NCBI GenBank assembly: GCA_004555535.1
Contig: SFHU01000144.1
Span: forward strand, 1 to 8,925
From: Clostridiales bacterium
GTDB lineage: Bacteria; Bacillota; Clostridia; Christensenellales; Aristaeellaceae
Length of the DNA: 8,925 nt
Direction of reading: 5' to 3'
This document shows, one piece after another, positions 1 to 4,972 of the stretch. The notes below the pieces were generated by a model, which ran no database searches, had not been told where the DNA came from, and saw nothing but the letters and a program-made list of their open reading frames with translations. Both the position numbers and the translations under genes were made by a program. Every line of letters begins with the position of its first letter. Positions within the stretch are counted from its first letter, which is position 1.

Positions 1-513
1 ATTCTGATCTGCGATGAGCCGACGACCGCGCTCGACGTCACGATTCAGGCGCAGATCCTCGGCCTGCTGCGCGACCTGCAAAGCCGCTATGGCCTCACGC
101 TCATCTACATCACGCACGATCTGGGTGTCGTCGCCAGCGTCGCCGACCGCATCGCCGTCATGTACGCCGGCGACATCGTTGAGATCGGCAAGAGCGAGGA
201 GATCTTCTACGACGCGCGCCATCCCTATACCTGGGCGCTGCTCTCCTCTCTGCCCCAGCTCGGCGAGCGCGGCGAGGACCTCTTCGCCATCGCCGGCACG
301 CCGCCCAACCTCTTCAAGCCCATCCGCGGCGACGCCTTTGCCCCGCGCAATCCCTATGCGCTCAAGATCGACTACGAATACCGGCCGCCCTATTTCGATG
401 TCTCGCCCACGCACAAGGCGCGGACGTGGCTGCTCGACCCGCGCGCGCCGAAGGTCGATCGTCCCGAAATCCTCGACCGCATCCGCGAGATGGGAGGGCT
501 GATCCATGACTGA
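1..513 (+). CDS. oppD: Oligopeptide ABC transporter ATP-binding protein OppD (3' part only)
   Basis: This is one of the two cytoplasmic ATPases that power an Opp/Dpp-type peptide importer. The 5' half lies outside the window, so Walker A and the signature motif are not visible. The 170 residues present open with Walker B and D-loop (LICDEPTTALDV, residues 2-13), followed by the H-loop (ITHD, 37-40). The oligopeptide/dipeptide transporter C-terminal region follows (HPYTWALLSSLPQ, 74-86, then GTPPNLF). The frame is open from base 1 to a TGA at 511-513. The stop overlaps the oppF start by 8 bases, so the two are translationally coupled. Many OppD/DppD proteins carry a cysteine cluster after the GTPP motif (APRCPYA...CW). 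Here the matching stretch reads APRNPYA and later KARTWL, with no cysteine, so a metal-cluster-free subtype is likely. Family assignment is firm; the exact peptide specificity cannot be read. Confidence 0.93.
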   Translation: MLICDEPTTALDVTIQAQILGLLRDLQSRYGLTLIYITHDLGVVASVADRIAVMYAGDIVEIGKSEEIFYDARHPYTWALLSSLPQLGERGEDLFAIAGTPPNLFKPIRGDAFAPRNPYALKIDYEYRPPYFDVSPTHKARTWLLDPRAPKVDRPEILDRIREMGGLIHD

Positions 514-1516
514 TTCCCGCAGCGAAGCGCTCTGCGACGCGCTCCGCCCCGCGATGAGCGAGACGCTCGACGCCTCCATGAAGGAGACGCTGGTCAGCGT
601 CCGCAATCTCGGCGTGACCTTCGGGCGCGGCCGCAGGGCGTTTCAGGCTGTGCGCGGCGTCAGCTTCGACATCCGGCGCGGCGAAACCTTCGGCGTCGTC
701 GGCGAAAGCGGCTCCGGCAAGACGACCATCGGCCGCGCGATCATGCGCATCCAGCCCGTCTCCTCCGGCGAAATCCTCTACCTCGGCCAGCGCATCAGCG
801 GCAGCATCCCGCGCGCGCTCGACCGGGAGATGACCCGCAAGATCCAGATGATCTTCCAGGACCCGATGGCCTCGCTCAACGAGCGCGCCAAGGTCGAATA
901 CATCGTCGCCGAGGGCCTGTACAGCAAGGGCACGCGCGCCAGCAAGGAATACATCCATGAGGCCGTCTCCCGCGCGCTCGAGGACGTCGGCCTGCTGCCG
1001 GAGTTCTCCAGCCGCTTCCCGCACGAGTTCTCCGGCGGCCAGCGCCAGCGCATCGGCATCGCCCGCGCGCTGATCATGCAGCCGGAATTCATCATCGCCG
1101 ACGAGCCGATCTCCGCGCTGGATGTCTCCATCCGCGCGCAGGTGCTCAACCTGCTCTCCAAGCTCCAGCGTGAGCGGGGGCTGACGTATCTGTTCATCTC
1201 GCACGACCTCTCCGTCATGCGCTTCATCTGCGACCGCATCGCCGTCGTCCACCTGGGCAAGATCGTCGAGCTGGCCGACACGGAGACGCTCTATCGCCAT
1301 CCGCTGCATCCCTATACCCGCGCGCTGCTCTCTGCCGTGCCAATGCCCAACCCGGAGCTCGAGCGCAGCAAGAAGCTGCTCGTCTACGACCCGTCGGTGC
1401 ACGATTATTCGACCGAGCTGCCCGAGTTCGTGGAGATTGAGCCGGGCCACTTCGTCTACGGCAACCGGCCGGAGCTCGATGGCTACCGCGAGAAGCTCGC
1501 TAAGCTCCGGGATTGA
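506..1516 (+). CDS. oppF: Oligopeptide ABC transporter ATP-binding protein OppF
   Basis: Second ATPase of the peptide importer (336 aa), expected to pair with OppD under the two membrane permeases. All ABC motifs are visible: Walker A GESGSGKT (66-73), Q-loop glutamine 118 in IFQDP, signature FSGGQRQR (175-182), Walker B FIIADEP (195-201) and H-loop ISHD (231-234). The oligopeptide-transporter C-terminal region follows (HPLHPYTRALLSAVP, 265-279). The ATG at 506 is chosen because GGGAGG at 492-497 lies 8 nt upstream. Later ATGs at 554 and 581 lack a ribosome binding site. The first ~25 residues (MTDSRSEALCDALRP...) form an extension before the ABC fold proper, which begins near KETLVSVRNLGVTF. 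The gene is followed after 28 nt by a structured repeat and then a bidirectional terminator, so it is probably the last gene of the opp operon. Confidence 0.96.
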   Translation: MTDSRSEALCDALRPAMSETLDASMKETLVSVRNLGVTFGRGRRAFQAVRGVSFDIRRGETFGVVGESGSGKTTIGRAIMRIQPVSSGEILYLGQRISGSIPRALDREMTRKIQMIFQDPMASLNERAKVEYIVAEGLYSKGTRASKEYIHEAVSRALEDVGLLPEFSSRFPHEFSGGQRQRIGIARALIMQPEFIIADEPISALDVSIRAQVLNLLSKLQRERGLTYLFISHDLSVMRFICDRIAVVHLGKIVELADTETLYRHPLHPYTRALLSAVPMPNPELERSKKLLVYDPSVHDYSTELPEFVEIEPGHFVYGNRPELDGYREKLAKLRD

Positions 1517-1544
1517 TCCCGATTCTCTCCAAATACCTTTCACC

Positions 1545-1676
1545 CGCGCGAAGCGAAGAAGGGGGTTGGGGATGAAATCCCCAAGCAGGTCATAGGGCGG
1601 CAGCCCTATCGTCCCCCAATCGATCAATAACGAAGTCTCAGAGCAGGCTGCGCAGCAGCCTACGATTGAGACGGGT
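1545..1676 (+). repeat. Structured repeat, element A, in the oppF 3' UTR
   Basis: About 132 bp that recur, diverged and inverted, at 3005-3135. Three hairpins can be drawn in order. HP1 has an arm TTGGGGAT, loop GAA, arm ATCCCCAA (1566-1584). HP2 has ATAGGGC, loop GGCA, GCCCTAT (1592-1609). HP3 has outer stem GTCTCA/TGAGAC and inner stem AGGCTGC/GCAGCCT around a 3-nt loop (1635-1672). The element starts 28 nt after the oppF stop with CGCGCGAAGCG and ends 26 nt before the terminator stem at 1703. It has no credible ORF of its own. Its function is unknown; it could be a 3' UTR structure, a small RNA or a MITE-like repeat. Confidence 0.8.
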
Positions 1677-1699
1677 TCATCCCGCCAATCAGCGCACCC

Positions 1700-1730
1700 A
1701 AAAAGGTCAGACTTTTTCCGGTCTGACCTT
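1700..1730. terminator. Bidirectional intrinsic terminator between oppF and spmB
   Basis: A perfect 10-bp stem AAGGTCAGAC (1703-1712) / GTCTGACCTT (1721-1730) encloses an 8-nt loop. On the minus strand it is followed by TTTTT (1704-1700), which suits spmB. On the plus strand it is followed by CTTTCGTT, a weaker U-tract that could stop oppF. Its place between two convergent genes fits a shared terminator. Confidence 0.85.
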
Positions 1731-1735
1731 CTTTC

Positions 1736-1830
1736 GTTATGGAAATCCATCCGCAAAGCTTCGGCCTCGAGCACAAAGCAGCGGAGCTTGCAAACCCTTG
1801 TCGGAGATGCCGCCGGCAGCATGCCGATTT
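1736..1830 (-). repeat. 95-bp REP-like repeat, copy at the spmB stop codon
   Basis: This stretch matches the tandem copies at 4782-4972. They share GTTATG at one end, a middle block containing CGGCCTCG.GCA, then CCTTGTCGG, and a terminal small hairpin CGGCA-GCA-TGCCG (1814-1826). Read on the minus strand, the hairpin end comes first and touches the spmB stop codon (1830-1832); the other end lies 5 bp before the terminator stem. This is the most diverged of the three copies, with one mismatch in the outer hairpin stem. Confidence 0.75.
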
Positions 1831-2327
1831 TATGCAACCGCCGCCGCCGCGAGCACGCCCGCCGCGTAGGCCAGCATCGCCACCGGCACCGCATAGCGCC
1901 CGCGCCTGACGCCCGCCGCGCCCAGATACAGCGCGCCCGTGAAGAAGACCGTCTCGCTCGCCCCGCAGATCACGCAGGCCAGCCGCCCCGCCTGGCTGTC
2001 CGCGCCGGCGAGCACCAGCGTCTCCCGCACAGCCGCCAGCGCGGCGGAGGCCGACAGCGGCCGCAGCAGCACGACGCCGATGACCTCCGCTGGCAGCCCG
2101 AGGCGCGTGAGCAGCGGCGCAAGCACGCGTGTGAGCGCCGCCATCAGCCCCGTCTGCCGCCAGAGCGCCGTCACCGTCAGGATCGCCGCCAGATACGGCG
2201 CCATGCCCACGAGCGTCAAAAGCCCCTCCTTCGCCCCGCGAACAAACGCCGTGTAGACGTCCACACGCCGGCGCAGCGCCGCCAGAACGGCCCCGACGAG
2301 CAGCGCGGGCAGAATCAGCGAGGACAT
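1830..2327 (-). CDS. spmB: Spore maturation protein SpmB
   Basis: Predicted integral membrane protein (165 aa), partner of SpmA, known from Bacillus subtilis to be needed for full dehydration of the spore core. It carries the nucleoside-recognition/Gate-type domain typical of this family. Conserved stretches are LLRPLSASAALAAVRE (87-102), which matches the family's RPLSG-type motif, and CGASETVFFTGALYLG (121-136). Hydrophobic segments lie near 4-18, 38-57, 80-90, 115-135 and 146-163. The start at 2327 is preceded by GGGGGAG seven nt upstream. It overlaps the end of spmA by 13 bp, so expression is coupled. Length is close to the family norm (about 175 aa). The stop codon abuts a REP-like repeat and then the terminator at 1700-1730. 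Confidence 0.93.
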   Translation of the reverse strand: MSSLILPALLVGAVLAALRRRVDVYTAFVRGAKEGLLTLVGMAPYLAAILTVTALWRQTGLMAALTRVLAPLLTRLGLPAEVIGVVLLRPLSASAALAAVRETLVLAGADSQAGRLACVICGASETVFFTGALYLGAAGVRRGRYAVPVAMLAYAAGVLAAAAVA

Positions 2328-2905
2328 GCATGCGCTCCCCCTCTCTGCCCGGCGAGCAGCCGGCACAGCGCGACGCCGCAGACCGTCGAAACCGACGTCG
2401 CCAGCAGCGTCGGCAGGATGATGTCCGCTGGATGCGCTGCGCCCGCCTGCGCGCGCAGCGCAATCATCGTCGTGGGCAGCAGCTGTACGCCCGACGTGTT
2501 GACGACGAGGAAGAGGATCATCGCGTCGCTCGCCCGGCCCTCCCCGCTTCCTGCCATCGTCTTCATCGCCGAGAGACCTGCCGGCGTGGCTGCGCCGCCC
2601 ATGCCCAGCATGTTTGCGGCGAGGTTCATACAGATGTCGCCCAGCGCGCGCTCCTCCCCCGGCGCAAACGGAAACAGCCGCCGCAGCGGCCGCTCCATCG
2701 CCCCGGCCAGCGCCTGCGCCGCGCCGCTCTCGCGCAGCACCTCCAGCAGCCCGCCGAAGAACGCATACGCCCCCGCCAGCGACAGGCAGAGCGTCACCGC
2801 CTCGCCCGCGCCGGAAAGCAGCGCCTGCTGCGCCGCCTCCGCCTGCCCCGTCGCCGCCGCGCGAAGCAGCCCGATAAGCAGCATGCCGCAGAAGACCGCG
2901 TTCAT
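2315..2905 (-). CDS. spmA: Spore maturation protein SpmA
   Basis: Integral membrane protein of 196 aa, the usual SpmA length, acting with SpmB in spore core dehydration and heat resistance. Hallmarks are NLAANMLGMGGAATPAG (94-110), NTSGVQLLPTTMIALR (136-151) and the HPADIILPTLLATSVST block (158-174). Start choice: the frame is open further upstream to 3106, but that extension runs through a terminator and a repeat. The ATG at 2905 has GGGGTGAT, an extended match to the anti-SD complement, with its G-run 8 nt upstream, and yields MNAVFCGMLLIGLL, which lines up with the family N terminus. The ATG at 2911 is the alternative. Only 35 nt separate this start from the upstream terminator, and no clear sporulation promoter is seen there. 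Confidence 0.93.
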   Translation of the reverse strand: MNAVFCGMLLIGLLRAAATGQAEAAQQALLSGAGEAVTLCLSLAGAYAFFGGLLEVLRESGAAQALAGAMERPLRRLFPFAPGEERALGDICMNLAANMLGMGGAATPAGLSAMKTMAGSGEGRASDAMILFLVVNTSGVQLLPTTMIALRAQAGAAHPADIILPTLLATSVSTVCGVALCRLLAGQRGGAHACPR

Positions 2906-2940
2906 CCCCATCACCCCGGCAAGCGTATGCGCCCGGACGC

Positions 2941-2967
2941 AAAAAAAGAAGGCCGGAAAAACCGGCC
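2941..2967 (-). terminator. Intrinsic terminator downstream of the MATE gene, just before spmA
   Basis: Read on the minus strand: stem GGCCGG (2967-2962), loop of five Ts, stem CCGGCC (2956-2951), then TTCTTTTTTT down to 2941. It is a compact GC stem with a long U-tract. It lies 198 nt after the MATE stop, beyond element B, and 35 nt before the spmA start codon. It most simply ends the MATE transcript; it could also act as a leader terminator for spmA if a promoter lies upstream. Confidence 0.85.
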
Positions 2968-3004
2968 CCCTGATTTGCAGTTTATACTCTACTGTATCAA
3001 TCTG

Positions 3005-3135
3005 ACCCGTCTCAATCGTAGGCTGCTGTGCAGCCTGCTCTGAGACTGCTTTCCCTGAATTATAGGATCGTTGGGCTGCCGCCCAAACCCGCCTGAGGGA
3101 TTTCATCCATCAGACTCCCTTCTTCGCTTCGCGCG
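3005..3135 (-). repeat. Structured repeat, element B, in the MATE 3' UTR
   Basis: Inverted, diverged copy of 1545-1676. Read on the minus strand it begins CGCGCGAAGCGAAGAAGGG, has HP1 with arms CTGA-T-GGAT / ATCC-C-TCAG, HP2 TTGGGC-GGCA-GCCCAA, and HP3 at 3009-3046, which differs from A's HP3 by one loop base. HP1 and HP2 changed in sequence between A and B but remain paired at several positions. It starts 29 nt after the MATE stop codon and is followed by the terminator at 2967-2941, the same arrangement as element A after oppF. Confidence 0.8.
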
Positions 3136-3164
3136 TATGGAAGCCACTCTGAAGCGAGCCGGGT

Positions 3165-4580
3165 TTACGCCTTCTTCACAGAAAGCATCTTGTAGGTCTG
3201 CGCGATGACCACGGCAGCGATGACGAACGTCAGCAGGTCGGACACCGGCATCGAGTAGAGCACGCCGTCAAGGCCAAAGAAGCGCGGCAGCAGCAGCGCA
3301 AAGCCGACGCCAAAGACGACCTCGCGGATCATGGAGATGGCTGTAGACGCCAGCGCGCGGCCGACGGACTGCAGGTAGATGAACGTACCCTTGTTGACGG
3401 TCGCCAGCGGCATCATGCACAGATAGATGCGGAAGGACTTGACCGCGAACTGCGTGTAGTAGATGCTCTCGTTCGCCGCGCCGAAGAGCGTGATCAGCTG
3501 ATTCGGCAGCAGCTCGACGATCAGCAGCGCCACGAAGCCGACGGCCGCCTCACAGGCCAGCAGGCGCGTGAAGAGCGCGCGCACGCGATCCTTGCGGTTC
3601 GCGCCGACATTGTAGCCGACGACCGGGATGCAGCCCGCCGCCAGGCCGACGGCGATGGAGATCACGATCTGGAAGAACTTCATGACGATGCCGACCACAG
3701 CCATCGGAATCTGGGCGTATTCCGCCTGGCTGAAGATGGCGTCCAGCGCGCCGTAGGTGCGGATCATGTTGTTGATCGCCGCCATCGCGGCCACCAGCGA
3801 GATCTGGGAAAGGAAGCTCGTCATGCCCAGCGCGAGATAGCGCCTGGCCAGCTTGAAATGCGGCGCGAAGCTTGCGCGCTCCAGCCTCACGGCCTTCATG
3901 TGGCACAGATACCAGACCGCCAGCACGGCCGTGAGCACCTGGCCCAGCACCGTCGCCACGGCCGCGCCCATCATGCCCCACTTGAACACTAAGATGAAGA
4001 TCGGGTCCAGCACGATGTTCACCGCCGCGCCCGCCAGCGTCGAGGCCATCGCAAAGCGCGGGCTGCCGTCCGAGCGGATGATCGGGTTCATCGCCTGGCC
4101 AAACATGTAGAACGGGATGCCCACCGTGATAAAGAAGAAATACTCCCTGGAATGGTGGAAGGTCTCCTCGTTGACGCGGCCGCCAAACGCCGTCACGATC
4201 TGATCCGAGAAGAGCAGATAGACCGCCGTCACGATGAGGCTCACGGTGAGGCTAAGCACCACGGCGCTGCCGATGCTCTTGTGCGCATCCTCCTTGCGGC
4301 CCGCGCCCAGGCTGATGGAGACGAACGCGCAGCAGCCGTCGCCGATCATCACGGCCAGCGCCAGCGCGACGACGGTCAGCGGGAAGACGACCGTATTGGC
4401 CGCATTGCCGTAGGAGCCCAGATACGACGCGTTGGAAATGAACAGCTGATCGACGATGTTGTACAGCGCGGCAACCAGCAGCGAGATGATGCAGGGCAGC
4501 GAATAGCGCATCATCAGCTTGCCGACGGGCAGCGTCTCCAGCTCGCGCTGGGCGCTGTGGTTCTCTTTGTTTTGTACCAT
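3165..4580 (-). CDS. MATE-family multidrug/metabolite efflux transporter
   Basis: Polytopic membrane antiporter of 471 aa, typical MATE length, expected to export cationic drugs or metabolites using a Na+ or H+ gradient. About twelve hydrophobic segments are visible in two halves. Family signatures include LPCIISLLVAALYNIVDQLFIS (28-49), GQAMNPIIRSDGSPRFAM (161-178) and NIVLDPIFILVFKWGMMGAA (188-207), the last two characteristic of the MepA/DinF-like branch. The start at 4580 is set by AAGGAGG at 4594-4588, 7 nt upstream; an in-frame ATG at 4601 is less well placed. The gene has its own promoter (4692-4720), a terminator in the leader and an upstream ORF whose stop overlaps the ribosome binding site, so expression is probably inducible. 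The substrate cannot be told from sequence. Element B and a terminator follow the stop. Confidence 0.95.
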   Translation of the reverse strand: MVQNKENHSAQRELETLPVGKLMMRYSLPCIISLLVAALYNIVDQLFISNASYLGSYGNAANTVVFPLTVVALALAVMIGDGCCAFVSISLGAGRKEDAHKSIGSAVVLSLTVSLIVTAVYLLFSDQIVTAFGGRVNEETFHHSREYFFFITVGIPFYMFGQAMNPIIRSDGSPRFAMASTLAGAAVNIVLDPIFILVFKWGMMGAAVATVLGQVLTAVLAVWYLCHMKAVRLERASFAPHFKLARRYLALGMTSFLSQISLVAAMAAINNMIRTYGALDAIFSQAEYAQIPMAVVGIVMKFFQIVISIAVGLAAGCIPVVGYNVGANRKDRVRALFTRLLACEAAVGFVALLIVELLPNQLITLFGAANESIYYTQFAVKSFRIYLCMMPLATVNKGTFIYLQSVGRALASTAISMIREVVFGVGFALLLPRFFGLDGVLYSMPVSDLLTFVIAAVVIAQTYKMLSVKKA

Positions 4581-4593
4581 AACTGATCCTCCT

Positions 4594-4686
4594 TCAAGCA
4601 ACCAAAAAAGCGCGCTGCCTCAAGCCGGAATTACGCCGTAGGCAACACGCTTTTGAATTGATTGTCCGGGGCTTTGCGCCCAACAT
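4594..4686 (-). CDS. Candidate 30-aa leader peptide upstream of the MATE gene
   Basis: ATG at 4686-4684 opens a 30-codon frame ending in TGA at 4596-4594, the last base of which is the first A of the MATE AAGGAGG. The peptide starts MLGAKPRTINSKACCL and ends GLRQRAFLVA. No ribosome binding site precedes it: the ATG lies only 5 nt after the TATAAT, so the message would be leaderless or nearly so. Codons 11-16 form the ascending arm of the leader terminator and codons 23-28 its descending arm and U-tract. It contains basic RR and RQR motifs. This is the layout of a translated attenuator. Translation itself is inference. Confidence 0.45.
   Translation of the reverse strand: MLGAKPRTINSKACCLRRNSGLRQRAFLVA
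4604..4654 (-). terminator. Leader terminator (attenuator) of the MATE gene
   Basis: Read on the minus strand, AAAAGCGTGTTGCC (4654-4641) pairs with GGCAGCGCGCTTTT (4619-4606), a 14-bp stem with two G-U pairs. It has a 21-nt loop and is followed by U residues to 4604. It lies between the promoter and the MATE ribosome binding site, so full-length transcription requires readthrough. No known riboswitch fold is recognised in the short leader. Confidence 0.75.
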
Positions 4687-4691
4687 GATTG

Positions 4692-4720
4692 ATTATAAGA
4701 AAGAAACCGAAGGCTGTCAA
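4692..4720 (-). promoter_or_regulatory. Sigma-A promoter of the MATE gene
   Basis: On the minus strand TTGACA (4720-4715) and TATAAT (4697-4692) are both perfect consensus hexamers with a 17-nt spacer. Initiation is expected around 4684-4686, which coincides with the ATG of the upstream ORF. This leaves a leader of about 105 nt before the MATE start codon. Confidence 0.9.
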
Positions 4721-4740
4721 AAGCAAAAGTGAATCAATCG

Positions 4741-4772
4741 AGGCGGAACCCTTTGTGAGCTTTCGCCTTTTT
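4741..4772. other. Hairpin between the MATE promoter and the REP-like repeats
   Basis: Arms AGGCGGAA (4741-4748) and TTTCGCCT (4761-4768) form an 8-bp stem with one G-U pair and a 12-nt loop. A T-run (4768-4772) follows on the plus strand, where no gene is available to terminate. On the minus strand, the direction of the upstream glycosyltransferase gene, no U-tract follows. Its position 13 bp after a REP-like copy parallels the terminator after the spmB copy. A weak terminator is possible. Confidence 0.3.
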
Positions 4773-4781
4773 ATGCCTTTT

Positions 4782-4877
4782 GTTATGACATTCCCCCCTG
4801 CAAGGCAGCGGCCTCGGGCAAAAGGCGGCAGGATTTACAGACCTTTGTCGGTGATGCCACCGGCAGCATGCCGGTTT
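4782..4877 (-). repeat. REP-like repeat, tandem copy 1 (96 bp)
   Basis: Begins GTTATG and ends with the hairpin ACCGGCA-GCA-TGCCGGT followed by TT. It is about 80% identical by eye to the adjoining copy at 4878-4972. The minus-strand orientation is the transcription direction of the glycosyltransferase gene that precedes it. It is non-coding, with no start codon and ribosome binding site of its own. Confidence 0.8.
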
Positions 4878-4972
4878 GTTATGGTATTCCCCCTGCAAAG
4901 CAGCGGCCTCGGGCACAGAGCCGGTGGATTTACGGCGTTTTGTCGGAATTGCAACCGGCATCATGCCGGTTT
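4878..4972 (-). repeat. REP-like repeat, tandem copy 2, overlapping the glycosyltransferase 3' end
   Basis: Directly abuts copy 1 with a 96-bp period. Its terminal hairpin is ACCGGCA-TCA-TGCCGGT. Unlike the other copies, its hairpin end lies inside a coding region: the stop codon of the glycosyltransferase gene (4930-4932) falls in the middle of the repeat, so the last residues of that protein are repeat derived. Confidence 0.8.

Noticed and set aside
362..1894. A 510-codon open frame on the minus strand
   Set aside because: It is antisense to oppD/oppF, with low-complexity Arg/Ala-rich composition typical of GC-rich shadow frames. It also runs through element A, the terminator and a REP-like repeat, with no ribosome binding site.
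1788..3043. Long plus-strand frames opposite spmAB (up to 405 codons)
   Set aside because: Arg/Pro/Gln-rich translations antisense to two well-supported spore genes; they are shadows of high GC.
3059..3087. Possible spmA promoter: TATAAT (3064-3059, minus strand) inside element B
   Set aside because: The -10 is perfect, but the -35 at the right distance is TTTGGG, the hexamer is not conserved in element A, and the terminator at 2967-2941 would stand between it and spmA.
2906..3106. N-terminal extension of SpmA back to 3106
   Set aside because: The extension would translate element B and an intrinsic terminator. The start at 2905 has a good ribosome binding site and gives the normal family length.
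4581..4691. A known riboswitch in the MATE leader
   Set aside because: The leader is only about 105 nt and consists of one small GGGC/GCCC hairpin and the terminator. I recognise no conserved aptamer core.
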